Part shown: positions 1 to 9,471 of the stretch, piece after piece
How positions within the stretch are numbered: the stretch's first letter is position 1
Layout: every line of letters begins with the position of its first letter
Assembly: GCF_946481145.1 (NCBI RefSeq)
Contig: NZ_CAMLMJ010000014.1
Span: forward strand, 38,919 to 102,918
Length of the DNA stretch: 64,000 nt
Reading direction: 5' to 3'
DNA from: an uncultured Sediminibacterium sp.
GTDB taxonomy: Bacteria > Bacteroidota > Bacteroidia > Chitinophagales > Chitinophagaceae
Translations under genes and position numbers: made by a program
Notes under the pieces: model-generated
What the model saw: the letters and a program-made list of their open reading frames with translations, nothing else
Told to the model about the DNA's origin: nothing
Databases searched by the model: none

Positions 1-567
1 TTCTACTGTTCTGTCACCTAAGCAGAGTTCAGCAGCAATATCCTTCATAATCATGTCCTTCACGATCAGGGAGATGATTTTCTTTTCGCTGCTGTTGAAT
101 AGTTCTTCATACTTCTGTGGCTTACCGATATGACTGGCCTGTATCATGCGCAAGATCCGCTGAGAAGTCGAGTCGCAATAATGAGGTACACCATCAAGAG
201 AGGATTCAAGCGCGGTGAAAATGACCTCCTTTGGCATGGATTTGTTCACGTAGCTGAACGCACCCGCCTCCAGCGCATTTAAAATCAAATGATCACTATC
301 AAAATTCGTCAGCACCACACAGAGCATATCCGGAGCAAAAACCCTGATCTGCTGAATCGCCTCAATACCATTGACACCTGGCATACTAATATCCGTCAGC
401 ACCACATCCGGCCGGTTCGCCCGGACACTGTTCACCAACTGCTGCCCATTCCGCACCGTATCAACAACCTCATAATCCGGATGATTGTCAAACACGCGCA
501 GCATGCCTTCAATAAATACTTCATGATCATCCGCCAAAACGATCTTTATTTTACCAGTTCTTTGCAT
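1..567 (-). CDS. NarL/FixJ-type response regulator, 3' end cut by window edge
   Basis: The reading frame opens at the ATG at 567 and runs off the left edge without a stop, giving 189 residues. The N-terminus is a receiver domain: acidic pair D13-D14, likely phospho-acceptor D59 in VVLTDISMPG, and a conserved-type lysine in YVNKSMP. The last visible stretch (VKDMIMKDIAAELCLGDRTVE) reads as the first helices of a LuxR-type HTH, so the family is NarL/FixJ. Its start overlaps the end of the upstream histidine kinase gene by 17 bp, so the two are probably translationally coupled and work as a pair. The target genes cannot be told from the sequence. Confidence 0.93.
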   Translation of the reverse strand, partial: MQRTGKIKIVLADDHEVFIEGMLRVFDNHPDYEVVDTVRNGQQLVNSVRANRPDVVLTDISMPGVNGIEAIQQIRVFAPDMLCVVLTNFDSDHLILNALEAGAFSYVNKSMPKEVIFTALESSLDGVPHYCDSTSQRILRMIQASHIGKPQKYEELFNSSEKKIISLIVKDMIMKDIAAELCLGDRTVE

Positions 568-1324
568 GGATAAGTTGTCGATAAGGTATAGTAATAAAAT
601 AATGCGTACCGTTGCCGCCGCTCGATTCAACAATCATAATCCCATGCAACATGTCAATCCTGGACTGAATATTCTTAAGCCCTGAATGATGTTTTTGTTG
701 CAAGCAACGCTCATAATCAAACCCGGTTCCGTCATCTCTGATTTCCAGGATAAGACGAGAATGATCCAGGACAATCCCAATATCAATTACCGAAGCCTTT
801 GAATGCTTGATTGAGTTGCTGACAATTTCCTGTATCACCCTGAATAGCACCATCGCTTTTTGTTTGTCCATCGCTTCAATACCTGCAACGGGTAAATAGT
901 TAACCTGGATCCGGTTAACCGAATTAATACGTTCTACAAAACTTTCAATCGCAGCATTCAGTCCTTCTGTTTCAAGTTCCCTCGGCAACAGGTTCAGCGC
1001 AATCTCACGAAGTCGCAGAATGGAAGCACCGATCTGTTCAGTAGAGGACACCAACAACAGATTACTCCGGTCCTTTTCAGCAAGCGCAGCAAAAGAAAAC
1101 TGCAGCCCGGTCAGTAATGAACCCAGATCATCATGCAGATCCCTGGCTATCCTCGCCTTATCAGCTTCAATTAGGCATTCATCCTGAAACAATTTATCTC
1201 TTAACTGTTTGCGCTTCTTCCGGAGATGGTAGAAGATGGAAAGGGCAAATACACTAAACAGGACAGCAATAACAGTCAGCCCTGCGAGGAAAGAATAGAA
1301 TAAGTCGGTTTGTGTCGGTGGCAT
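551..1324 (-). CDS. Sensor histidine kinase, HisKA_3 (NarX/DegS-like) type
   Basis: This 257-residue protein has one membrane helix near residues 10-32, then a dimerisation/phospho-acceptor segment ARIARDLHDDLGSLLTGL with probable phosphorylated His64. The HATPase region follows, with an N-box-like EIVSNSIKHSKAS and a G-box IRDDGTGFD, and a last SGLKNIQSRI segment typical of the HisKA_3 group. There is almost no periplasmic part, so it may sense through its membrane segment or through the membrane protein encoded just upstream, whose gene overlaps by 49 bp. The response regulator gene overlaps its 3' end, forming a standard kinase-regulator pair. Confidence 0.92.
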   Translation of the reverse strand: MPPTQTDLFYSFLAGLTVIAVLFSVFALSIFYHLRKKRKQLRDKLFQDECLIEADKARIARDLHDDLGSLLTGLQFSFAALAEKDRSNLLLVSSTEQIGASILRLREIALNLLPRELETEGLNAAIESFVERINSVNRIQVNYLPVAGIEAMDKQKAMVLFRVIQEIVSNSIKHSKASVIDIGIVLDHSRLILEIRDDGTGFDYERCLQQKHHSGLKNIQSRIDMLHGIMIVESSGGNGTHYFITIPYRQLIHAKNW

Positions 1325-1935
1325 ATAAAAGCTACAGTGATCATTAAATTAGTCAGGATATTGAGTCCATTATCAATCACCCATAACCTGATAAAATAGG
1401 ATGGTTCCAGGTGGGTGGTGTATAATTGAAAAGACTCGATAAAAGCACGATAGATATAATGAAACAGAAAAGCCAGGCTAATAAGGATATCTGATAAGAT
1501 AACCGAGCCGGCTCTGTTCAACAGTGTGGAAACCAGTTGGTCGTTACAGACACTCACCAGTAGAACATAACAAACCAGTCTTGACATGGAATTATTGGAA
1601 AACAGTGAATGAACAATAAGATTATCACCCACCCAAACCAGTACACCAGCAGAAAGAATCAATAAATGAAAACGACTGCTTCTATGTGATGGCCACTTTT
1701 TGAATAAGAAGCCAAATAAAACAAACTCTAACAACAGGTATATATTCCCGTTCAATGTATTTTGACCATAGACTTTAATAGTGATATAACTGATTAGATC
1801 ACTTAAAGCGCCTATGATTAACAACACCACTAAAAATGGATATTTTTTGGAGATACCTGTCCACTTCCAGCCAACTGCTGAAAGTGGAATAAGTATCGAA
1901 AAAGAGGAAAGATGACAAAATTCAAAAGCTGTCAT
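1276..1935 (-). CDS. Polytopic membrane protein of unknown function
   Basis: This 219-residue protein is mostly hydrophobic, with about six or seven likely membrane segments (for example FLVVLLIIGALSDLISYI and LLILSAGVLVWVGDNLIV). I do not recognise a named family. Its 3' end overlaps the start of the histidine kinase gene by 49 bp and its start lies 2 bp from the upstream 118-residue gene. It is therefore very likely co-expressed with the two-component system and could be a sensing partner for a kinase that lacks its own input domain. That role is inference only. Confidence 0.75.
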   Translation of the reverse strand: MTAFEFCHLSSFSILIPLSAVGWKWTGISKKYPFLVVLLIIGALSDLISYITIKVYGQNTLNGNIYLLLEFVLFGFLFKKWPSHRSSRFHLLILSAGVLVWVGDNLIVHSLFSNNSMSRLVCYVLLVSVCNDQLVSTLLNRAGSVILSDILISLAFLFHYIYRAFIESFQLYTTHLEPSYFIRLWVIDNGLNILTNLMITVAFICHRHKPTYSILSSQG

Positions 1936-1937
1936 AG

Positions 1938-2294
1938 TTAAGGTATTAAGGGCGACTCAGGCGGGCAGGTGTGCGGACACTTATAAGAGTTTTCAAGCAC
2001 AAGTGCCTCGCCCTCCTCGCCTAGGTTATTAGGTTCAATTTTGCTGACAGGAGGCAGTATATCATATCCGGCAGCATCAACCGCAACCAGCACTGCACAT
2101 ACATCTCCGTTTTCTTTTTTCCCGTAATAAATACGGAATTGAGTTGCTCCTTCCACAGCAAGCATGGCAAGCACAGATGCTTTTTCAAATGTCTCGCAGA
2201 TGGGCATATCAGCAGGTCGATCTGCCTGGAAATGTGAGGTTAACTGAATCGCTTCAGTTAGCGAAATCGAATGTTGAATGAAATTGTTTTGCAT
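1938..2294 (-). CDS. Small conserved-looking hypothetical protein
   Basis: This 118-residue soluble protein has no signal peptide and no membrane segment. The middle reads TQFRIYYGKKENGDVCAVLVAVDAAGYDIL, a compact alpha/beta pattern, and the C-terminus has two close cysteines (KCPHTCPP) that could bind a metal or form a disulfide. I cannot assign a function. It is the first gene of the apparent kinase/regulator operon. Its start codon lies inside the 3' arm of a perfect 10-bp inverted repeat (2291-2323), which could control its translation or bind a regulator. Confidence 0.72.
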   Translation of the reverse strand: MQNNFIQHSISLTEAIQLTSHFQADRPADMPICETFEKASVLAMLAVEGATQFRIYYGKKENGDVCAVLVAVDAAGYDILPPVSKIEPNNLGEEGEALVLENSYKCPHTCPPESPLIP

Positions 2295-2323
2295 AGTATT
2301 TGTTTTAGGTTACAATACTATGC
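2291..2323 (-). promoter_or_regulatory. Perfect 10-bp inverted repeat over the start codon of the 118-residue gene
   Basis: GCATAGTATT at 2291-2300 is matched exactly by AATACTATGC at 2314-2323, with a 13-nt spacer. On the transcribed (minus) strand the AUG start codon (2294-2292) sits inside the 3' arm, so a transcript beginning upstream could fold into a hairpin that hides the start. The same palindrome could be a DNA operator. Confidence 0.5.
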
Positions 2324-2359
2324 TGAGAACTTACCGTGACTGTGGCGGCGTTTACAGAA

Positions 2360-2545
2360 TCATTGGCGGCTTTCCCGCATTGTTGAATTGCATCCGGGTA
2401 ATTTAATCAATCCTTTTGCTAATAAGCCGTGAAGGATTCTTAAATAAGTATCCATAGAAACTGGAAGACAATTATTCATTGAGTAGAGTTCCAACAGGGT
2501 TATCTGCCCTTTTGCTTCGTAAATTTTGAAATTATCTTGATGCAT
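2360..2545 (-). CDS. Possible small hypothetical protein
   Basis: An open frame of 61 residues from the ATG at 2545 reads MHQDNFKIYEAKGQITLLEL and onward, with a plausible helix-rich middle (MDTYLRILHGLLAKGLIKL) that resembles a short DNA-binding or winged-helix segment. A TTG start 18 bp upstream is also possible. It points the same way as the kinase operon and is 65 bp before it. No family is recognised and the length alone does not prove that it is coding. Confidence 0.35.
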   Translation of the reverse strand: MHQDNFKIYEAKGQITLLELYSMNNCLPVSMDTYLRILHGLLAKGLIKLPGCNSTMRESRQ

Positions 2546-2620
2546 GATTGGAAATATCAGCAAAGATAAATCAAATATTCTAAAAGGTCTATTTACAATA
2601 CCACTTATTATGATTTATGG

Positions 2621-3004
2621 ATGTTGTTTTATCATATGATTTCAGAACAAGATGTGATAAAACTCAAAACAGCTATCGTACTAAACGAAATGCTGAAAGA
2701 GGCACAATCTGTTGGAAACAAAAATGCTCGAATAAATGATAGAAAGATTGAAATCGTAAATTCCTTTGGCAAACTTTCTGCCGAAACAGGAATTACAAAA
2801 TCTAATTTACTGTCAATGTTTTCTGGAAAGACAGGTACTAAAATTACAAGTTTATTGCCTGTACTTTCAGCATTTAATAGAAGTATAATTGATTTTGCAA
2901 AACGGTATGAAAAAATTACAGATTCAGACATTCAAAAATTCAAAGAGCTCCGTAGTCCAAATGCGCCAACAAATAAGAACACTAAAAGGAAAGCAATAAA
3001 ATAA
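2621..3004 (+). CDS. Small probable helix-turn-helix protein
   Basis: This 127-residue, lysine-rich soluble protein carries FGKLSAETGITKSNLLSMFSGK near residues 50-71. This matches the helix-turn-helix pattern of XRE-like proteins: a scaffold helix, the turn at GITK, then a recognition helix. The rest is helical with a basic tail (NKNTKRKAIK). An in-frame ATG at 2636 is an alternative start. It is a lone plus-strand gene between minus-strand operons, consistent with a local regulator. Target unknown. Confidence 0.6.
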   Translation: MLFYHMISEQDVIKLKTAIVLNEMLKEAQSVGNKNARINDRKIEIVNSFGKLSAETGITKSNLLSMFSGKTGTKITSLLPVLSAFNRSIIDFAKRYEKITDSDIQKFKELRSPNAPTNKNTKRKAIK

Positions 3005-3383
3005 ATTTTTATCGAAATCGAATGGCGGATTTAGATAAAAAGGTATCTGCCGGGCTAGTAAATTGACATATTGTAAAAGAGACTTACTAAGCAACGAAAG
3101 TTATACCTGCTAACACTAATTGCGTAGACAAAACTGAATTCATTAATCTTAACCTCGGCTTTATTAAACTAATCCAGCAGTTTCAATATCTCCACTTTGA
3201 TCTGGACTAAACATCTCTTTATACTGGCATTTTGTAATCTTTCTCCTATAGTTACTATATAAAAAAGAATCGAAATATTATCGCTTAGATGTTTTACATT
3301 TAATTATCGTTTCTTAGATGCTTATTAGATTTTTAATGAAAAGGAAATACAATATTTCCAACTTAAAAGAAAGACTTTGCAAT
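3005..3383. other. Intergenic region, AT-rich, no gene seen
   Basis: Only a weak terminator-like hairpin near its right end is visible (listed separately). Short open stretches occur on the minus strand, but none has a start codon or recognisable motif. Confidence 0.5.
3339..3359 (-). terminator. Probable terminator of the SusC/SusD operon
   Basis: On the minus strand GGAAATA, loop TTG, TATTTCC (3359-3343) is followed directly by TTTT. It lies 25 bp past the stop of the TlpA-like gene, the last gene of the operon. The stem is short and AT-rich, so the call is moderate. Confidence 0.45.
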
Positions 3384-4670
3384 TTAATCGTTAGCAATTT
3401 GTTTAAGTTCCAATACTATTGCCGTCATCAGCCTTTTACCTTTCTCGATTATTAAACCAAACTTTTCAAGTTCTTTTGAAACATCTTGCAAATTCGACAT
3501 ATCAGCTTCAATGTGAAGCTGGATATTATGATTTATTCCTGACTCATTAAAAATGGGTATATCCTCTCGATTATATTGACGTAGAATATCAAGAAGTTTT
3601 GAAACTGGTTGATTTTTGAAAATCAATCCGAAGTTATCTTTTCGAATTACATTATCCTTATCCGTAGCGTGTACGAGTTTATTTTTATCAGTTACTTTTA
3701 GAATCCAACATGGAGCATTAATTTCAATTAACTTAGATTGATATCCAGTTAAGTTTTCAAGATCCCGTTTTAAATTTTTTTGTATAAATTCATTCGTAAA
3801 ACTTGTGGCAGTATTAAAGATGCTATATTGATAGCGTTTTTTAGAGTTTTCAAATATTTTGATCCCATTAAGACTATCTTTAATCATTATAAATGGGAAA
3901 TATTTTTCATACTTTTCGGTTTTGTATCCCCAATTAGTCTCTCCATAATAAGCATAGTTGTACAAATCAAATAATGTAACTCCTATAGCTTGAAATTTAT
4001 CTGAATACTTTGAATCCGATATTGTTCGGGGTATGAAAAAAGGATCTCCTTCTTTCCATTCTGCCAGTAATGTTCTATTTAATATTTTAAATACCCCATG
4101 AGTAGAATCAGTACTAAAAATCAGTTTATCAGGATAAAACGTGTTTATTGTTTCCTTTGTATTTAAGACAAAATCATTTCCGCGTATGAAGTTTTGAATA
4201 TTAGTTTCTGTAACTTCATCAGGTCCCGTTGTTGCGACTATGATACCATCCTTATTAATCCATATATAGTATGGAACCATTTGGATACCCAAATTAGAAA
4301 ATATAGTAGAGTCGAAAACAGTTGTCAAATCGAGAGAATACTTATTTGCAACACGTTTATATATTGAACGGATATTTTCATCTTCTTTCCCAATTAGAAT
4401 AAATTCAAAATTGTTTTCAAATTTTCTTTGGAGAGAATCAATTTTAGGCATGGACCGAAAACAAACTATACAAGTAGATGAGAAAAAATCCACAATAATG
4501 TTTTTACCTCTTAATGCCGGTATCGTGAATGTTTCGTTTTGTTCATTTTCAATTTTAAAATTGGTATAGTCATTATACAACTTACCTATAGATACATTTG
4601 TTTTAGGTTGAGCATCAGAATAAATACCAAGTATTAACGAAAGGAAAAAAATAGTTAAGCTAAATTTCAT
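3384..4670 (-). CDS. TlpA-like thioredoxin-fold protein, exported
   Basis: This 428-residue protein starts with a signal-peptide-like segment (KFSLTIFFLSLILGIYSDA). Residues about 45-170 form a TlpA/AhpC-type thioredoxin fold with the redox pair C67-I-V-C70 (IIVDFFSSTCIVCFRSMP), followed by the YYIWINKDGIIV strand-turn typical of the family. The C-terminal half (about 190-428) ends in a segment like DUF3738-type extensions seen in similar Bacteroidota proteins. It would work in the periplasm as a thiol-disulfide protein. It is the last gene after SusC and SusD (20-bp gap to SusD), an arrangement common for uptake loci. The substrate link is unknown. Confidence 0.85.
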   Translation of the reverse strand: MKFSLTIFFLSLILGIYSDAQPKTNVSIGKLYNDYTNFKIENEQNETFTIPALRGKNIIVDFFSSTCIVCFRSMPKIDSLQRKFENNFEFILIGKEDENIRSIYKRVANKYSLDLTTVFDSTIFSNLGIQMVPYYIWINKDGIIVATTGPDEVTETNIQNFIRGNDFVLNTKETINTFYPDKLIFSTDSTHGVFKILNRTLLAEWKEGDPFFIPRTISDSKYSDKFQAIGVTLFDLYNYAYYGETNWGYKTEKYEKYFPFIMIKDSLNGIKIFENSKKRYQYSIFNTATSFTNEFIQKNLKRDLENLTGYQSKLIEINAPCWILKVTDKNKLVHATDKDNVIRKDNFGLIFKNQPVSKLLDILRQYNREDIPIFNESGINHNIQLHIEADMSNLQDVSKELEKFGLIIEKGKRLMTAIVLELKQIAND

Positions 4671-4690
4671 AAGTAGTGTTAAATTACTTT

Positions 4691-6061
4691 TTAATATCCA
4701 GGATTTTGAGTTAAACTAGCATTTCGTAATATCTCTTGTAATGGGATTGGGTACAATTGATCTGTTGTCGCCCAATTACTGCCTTTCACAGAAGTCATAA
4801 CTTGATTTATTGAATTACTTCTTTTCAGATTCAACCATCTATCCCCCAATTCAGCAAACAATTCCAAATAGCGCTCTTTATTTACTTGATTAAGCAGATC
4901 TGTCAATGTGGTTGGGACAAGAGGAATCAATCCTGCGCGTAGCCTAATTGCATTTAAGTCTTGATACGCTCCTAACAGATTAGATTGTCTACCTCTAGCT
5001 TCTGATCGAATTAAGTACATTTCACTTAATCTGAAAATCATGGTATATTCAACAACAGATGTCGCATTTTGCCCAATCTTATACTTAAATGGAAAATAAT
5101 ATCGCTGAGAACCAATTGTAATAGAATTTATCCAAGAATTCACTCTTTTATCGGAATTCTCAAACTCATTAACTATGCTAGGCCTCAAAGAAACAGAGCT
5201 GGGAGAGCTTGTTAGTATAAGATCAAACCCTATTCTTGAATTTCTCAAAGGTGCTGTTACCATTAATTGCCAAATAGCTTCTTTACTATTTTTTAAATAC
5301 ACTGAATTTAAATCTGTCAATAATGAATATGTGCTCGATTTTGAAATAATTTTTGTTGCCGTTTCTTCTGCTTTACTATAATCCCCGATATATAAATATA
5401 CTTTTGCCAATAAAGCATTTACAGCTGAAAGATTAGGTCTTACTCTTTCTGTTGATATGGCATTATTCCCATTTAGATAATCATCATTTAAATAAATTGA
5501 TGCGTCAGTTAAATCTCCAATTATAAATTCATATACTTTATTTATTGAAGAGCGACTAATCGTAGAATTCACTCTATAGTCCGTACTGTTTGCAATCGGC
5601 ACTTCAGCAAATAGATTAACTAAATAGAAATGACAAAATGCACGAATAAATTTAGCTTCGGAAGTGAGTTTTTCTTTAACGACACTCCGGACGTTTCTTG
5701 ATTTTTGCAAAGCCTCAATCACTGCATTTGCCTGGTATATAAATTTATAAGAGTCTGACCAAAATCTAGATGTGATAGCATTCTCAGATGTTAAATTATT
5801 AAAAGCGAGATCCATTGCCCCCGATGTATTATTATAATTTATGAATTCATCTGAAGATAGCCCAGTTAATTGCACTATACTTGAAATATAGCCATCATTC
5901 TCCATTTGAGAATAAATGGCTACAAGAGCCCCTGTAGCTGTAGCATCATTTTCAAATACAGAAGATCCAACAAGCTGTGTATTTGGGTTATCAATTTCAA
6001 GAATTTTTGAACAAGAAGTAAAAGCTAAAAATATAAATGATAATAGTTTGATACTTTTCAT
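4691..6061 (-). CDS. SusD/RagB-family outer-membrane lipoprotein
   Basis: This 456-residue protein has a lipoprotein signal (MKSIKLLSFIFLAFTSC, lipobox cysteine at about residue 17), then the SusD start ILEIDNPNTQLVGSSVF. A long helical TPR-like region follows, with LLAKVYLYIGDYSKAEETATKI and LSEMYLIRSEARGR, and the family C-terminus RYLELFAELGDRWLNLKR. It sits on the cell surface as the lid and substrate-binding partner of the SusC transporter, whose gene ends 12 bp upstream. The substrate (glycan, peptide or other) cannot be told. DNA here is notably AT-rich, as in SusC and the TlpA gene. Confidence 0.95.
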   Translation of the reverse strand: MKSIKLLSFIFLAFTSCSKILEIDNPNTQLVGSSVFENDATATGALVAIYSQMENDGYISSIVQLTGLSSDEFINYNNTSGAMDLAFNNLTSENAITSRFWSDSYKFIYQANAVIEALQKSRNVRSVVKEKLTSEAKFIRAFCHFYLVNLFAEVPIANSTDYRVNSTISRSSINKVYEFIIGDLTDASIYLNDDYLNGNNAISTERVRPNLSAVNALLAKVYLYIGDYSKAEETATKIISKSSTYSLLTDLNSVYLKNSKEAIWQLMVTAPLRNSRIGFDLILTSSPSSVSLRPSIVNEFENSDKRVNSWINSITIGSQRYYFPFKYKIGQNATSVVEYTMIFRLSEMYLIRSEARGRQSNLLGAYQDLNAIRLRAGLIPLVPTTLTDLLNQVNKERYLELFAELGDRWLNLKRSNSINQVMTSVKGSNWATTDQLYPIPLQEILRNASLTQNPGY

Positions 6062-6073
6062 ACAAGAACGATT

Positions 6074-9000
6074 TTAAAATGAAGCATTAATACCAATTGT
6101 AAATGATCGTATTGGGGGTAAAAAAGATCGAGTCTCTGGGTCCAATCCTTCGTACTTAGAAATTGTAAGTAAATTTTGGATTTGGAAATAAACCCCCAAG
6201 TCAGATATGTATTTTCTTTTATCCGCTTTGGAAAGAATTGTATATTCTAAATTTATATTTCGTAATCTAATAAATGAGCCATCAGTAAACGCTGCGTTAC
6301 TCTGTCTAAATGCTGTAAAAGCGTTATTTGAAGCCGTATTAGAATTAGCAAATTTTTGAATATCAGTTAAATCACCGGGTACCCTCCACCTGTTTAATAC
6401 TAATCGAGGTTGATTCATTAATAAACCTGGTCTGGAAAAACGTGAAAGATAATTTTGAACATATGGCTGTTTAGTAAACTGCATAAGAAATGAAAGTGAG
6501 AGATCTCCGAATTCTAATCTATTTTCCCAACCACCAAATAGAGTTTGACTTGTATTAACAATAACTTGTTGATCATTAGGAGCAGTAATGCGACCATCAC
6601 CATCATAATCAAAGAATCTATGATTCCCCGAATTAGGATCCACACCTAACCATTGATACCTTTTCTCTATAAATAACGGTTGGCCAATCACATATTGATT
6701 TGCATAGCTTGATTTTTCAAGTCCATCAAATTTTATCAGCTTATTGTTTGGGATTGTAATATTAAAAGTACTATTCCATTTAACCTTATCTGTTTTGATA
6801 ACATCACTATTTAATTCGATTTCCAAACCAGTATTTTGTATTCTTGCAGGGAGGTTTTGTAAAACACTATTGAATCCGGTTAATGCCGGTAGTCCATACT
6901 CCAATAGTTGATTTCTTGTTTCGTTTCGATAATAGTTAATGTTTATTAAAATACGATTGTTTAGGAACCCTGTTTCTAATCCGAACTCTAGTTTATTGAC
7001 CTTTTCCCAATTAAATCTACTATTAAATAATTGAGTAGGAGATAATGTTGTAACTCCTTGATAAGAAAAAGTGTATGGTGAATAAAGATCCAAAAATCGA
7101 TAATCGCCGATCTGATCATTACCCGTTACGCCAGTTGAAAATCTTAATTTGCCAAAACTCAACAATCTAGAATTTTTGAATAGATTTTCATTACTAAAAA
7201 TCCAACCTAGTCCAATTGAACCAAAATTTGCATACTGATTAGCTAAACCATACCTGCTTGACCCATCTCTTCGGGCCGTTATTGTGGCTAAATATTTTTT
7301 ATTATAATTATAATTTAATCTCCCGAAGATTCCAAAGTATTTATATTTTGAGTCACTCTCACTATTAATTAATATACTTGATGCTGCTCTTAAACTATAT
7401 AATAAGTCATCACTCGTATAACCAAGACCTACTGCATACAATGAACTTTGACGAGTACTTTGTAAAGTAGACCCTACAAGAGCCTCAAAACTTGACTTCT
7501 CATAATTTTTCTTATAATTTAGCTGAGGTTCGAAGATCAGGGTAGAAATCTGCCTATCCCCAAATCCCGCGCTACCGTTGGCGGAAAGTGCAGGATCAAA
7601 AGACTTCTTGGGATTTAGTAGATTTTCTTGTGTACTAATTTTTGTATAACCTGTATTAAAAGAAAAATCTAATCCCTTAGTAATATTATAAGAAAAATTT
7701 AGATTAGAGATCGAATTCTCTATTTTGGAATTGAGCTGACTATAAATTGCTGCAAAAGGGTTTGACCAAGTCGAATTCTCCCAATTTAAACTCCCATCAG
7801 GGAGGTATATTGCTGGGGCATTTGGAGAAAGAGTTATACTACTGGAAAAATCCTGCTGAGGCAAATTGTTCTTAGTAAATACAAAGGCTGTATTAAGAAA
7901 AATTCTCAACCTATTATTTAATGATTTATGAGAAAAGTTTAAACTACTTGAAAATTTTGATTGCCCAAATTCACCGGGGAATACTGTTGATTCATTTCTA
8001 TAACTATTTGAAAACATAAATTGTGTAAGCTCGCTGCCTCCTGAAACACTAACATTAACATCAGTAGTATGTGATGTATTTCCTATAAGAATACGCTGCC
8101 AATCTGTATATCGAGTAGTATCCCATAACAATAAATCTCTAGCATTAGAAACCGTAGGAACAGTTCCATCATTTAAAAACGCTTCCTTACGCATTGAAAT
8201 ATATTCTTGCGTATTAAGCAAGTTCATTTTTCTAGATACTTGCCCAATCGATTTATACATTCTAAAGTTTGTAATCAATCGACCTTGTTTCCCTCGCTTT
8301 GTAGTAATTAAGATGACACCATTTGCACCTCTTGATCCGTAGATTGCGGTAGCGTCAGCATCCTTTAGTACTTCAATACTTTCAATATCAGCCATACTCA
8401 AATTATTAAAAGGGCTTGATGCTATCCCTCCCCCACCTCCAAATGAGCCACTTAAAGTCGTAGAAGGGAAAGGAACACCATCAACAATGTAAAGAGGTTC
8501 ATTCCCATTCGCAATACTGTTTCTACCTCGTAATCGAACGCTAATTAAGGATCCCGGAACTCCTGAATTTTGAATTATTTGAAGACCTGGAATTTTTCCG
8601 GCTAATACACTGATGGGATCAGATACAGGCTGCTTATTTAAATCGTCTGATTTTATGCGTGAAACGCTACCAGTAGAATACCTTTTTGTAGTTTTCCCAT
8701 AAGCGATGACAATTTTTTCGTCTAAAGAATTTATTGCAATTCTTAACCTTACAAAAAGTTCCTTTTGTCCAACATATCTGATTGTTTCTGTTACATAACC
8801 AATACTTGAAATAATCAATACGTCCCCACTTTCTATAGATTTTAAACTAAAATATCCTCTTTCATTTGTATTTACTCCAATAGAATTTTTACCCTTTACT
8901 GTAATAGATGCATTAACCGGATTATCTTCTTCATCAACGATCCTTCCATTTAATTCTATCTCATTTTCGATCACCTTTTGATATAAAGAATCAATGGTAG

Positions 9001-9316
9001 AAATTGCAAGTCGTTTAGTCTTAACTCTCTCCTTGATTGTTATAATCTTACCTATAATCTCATAATCCAAATCCTGGTTTTTAAAGATTTGATACAATGC
9101 TTCCCTTAGGTTAGCATTGTATACATACACTGAAACAGGCTTAGATTTCAATTTTATTAATTCTTTTTGGTACACTAAATCAAAGCCACTTTGTTTTTTG
9201 ATGGTTTGCAATACTTTCTCAAGTGTCGCATTTTTTTCTTTGAGTGTGACCTGTGCAAAGGACTCTGCCATGGATTGCAGAGCAAAAAGAAAGAGTAAAA
9301 TGGCTGTTAATTTCAT
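6074..9316 (-). CDS. SusC/RagA-family TonB-dependent transporter with N-terminal STN signalling domain
   Basis: I place the start at the ATG at 9316 (MKLTAILLFLFALQSMAESFAQ is a signal peptide); an upstream in-frame start adds 20 residues that do not fit. Domains in order: an STN (secretin/TonB short N-terminal) domain with LEKVLQTIKKQSGFDLVYQ, a CarboxypepD-reg-like domain ending before VVIAYGKTTKRYSTGSVSR, the plug with IYGSRGANGVILITTK, then a long barrel ending RSFTIGINASF. It imports a substrate through the outer membrane using TonB energy. The STN domain fits contact with the FecR protein encoded upstream, so transport should be coupled to ECF-sigma signalling. Length (1,080 residues) is normal. 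Confidence 0.96.
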   Translation of the reverse strand: MKLTAILLFLFALQSMAESFAQVTLKEKNATLEKVLQTIKKQSGFDLVYQKELIKLKSKPVSVYVYNANLREALYQIFKNQDLDYEIIGKIITIKERVKTKRLAISTIDSLYQKVIENEIELNGRIVDEEDNPVNASITVKGKNSIGVNTNERGYFSLKSIESGDVLIISSIGYVTETIRYVGQKELFVRLRIAINSLDEKIVIAYGKTTKRYSTGSVSRIKSDDLNKQPVSDPISVLAGKIPGLQIIQNSGVPGSLISVRLRGRNSIANGNEPLYIVDGVPFPSTTLSGSFGGGGGIASSPFNNLSMADIESIEVLKDADATAIYGSRGANGVILITTKRGKQGRLITNFRMYKSIGQVSRKMNLLNTQEYISMRKEAFLNDGTVPTVSNARDLLLWDTTRYTDWQRILIGNTSHTTDVNVSVSGGSELTQFMFSNSYRNESTVFPGEFGQSKFSSSLNFSHKSLNNRLRIFLNTAFVFTKNNLPQQDFSSSITLSPNAPAIYLPDGSLNWENSTWSNPFAAIYSQLNSKIENSISNLNFSYNITKGLDFSFNTGYTKISTQENLLNPKKSFDPALSANGSAGFGDRQISTLIFEPQLNYKKNYEKSSFEALVGSTLQSTRQSSLYAVGLGYTSDDLLYSLRAASSILINSESDSKYKYFGIFGRLNYNYNKKYLATITARRDGSSRYGLANQYANFGSIGLGWIFSNENLFKNSRLLSFGKLRFSTGVTGNDQIGDYRFLDLYSPYTFSYQGVTTLSPTQLFNSRFNWEKVNKLEFGLETGFLNNRILININYYRNETRNQLLEYGLPALTGFNSVLQNLPARIQNTGLEIELNSDVIKTDKVKWNSTFNITIPNNKLIKFDGLEKSSYANQYVIGQPLFIEKRYQWLGVDPNSGNHRFFDYDGDGRITAPNDQQVIVNTSQTLFGGWENRLEFGDLSLSFLMQFTKQPYVQNYLSRFSRPGLLMNQPRLVLNRWRVPGDLTDIQKFANSNTASNNAFTAFRQSNAAFTDGSFIRLRNINLEYTILSKADKRKYISDLGVYFQIQNLLTISKYEGLDPETRSFLPPIRSFTIGINASF

Positions 9317-9439
9317 ACGCAACAGCGTTTTAGGGATAGGGTACGGCATTAATTTGCCGAAAGCAGCAAAATGCATAGCTTTGGTTTGTGGGTTAACAAA
9401 TAGGTCTTTGCGGACATTATTAAAAGTGAACCTGCATCC

Positions 9440-9464
9440 CCGCTTCGGTTACGACCCGGAGCGG
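9440..9464. other. Hairpin in the FecR-SusC gap
   Basis: CCGCT at 9440-9444 and AGCGG at 9460-9464 pair, with an inner CGG/CCG pair. On the plus strand it is followed by TTTTGTTTT, like a terminator, although no plus-strand gene precedes it. On the minus strand it would lie in the SusC leader and could act as an attenuator or mRNA stabiliser. Confidence 0.35.
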
Positions 9465-9471
9465 TTTTGTT

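Noticed and set aside
289..573. Plus-strand open frame of 94 codons
   Set aside because: It lies antisense to the receiver domain of the response regulator, whose motifs are clear, and has no recognisable protein features.
3170..3250. Short minus-strand frame ending ...MFSPDQSGDIETAGLV
   Set aside because: About 35 codons with no start codon and no recognised similarity; not enough to call a gene relic.
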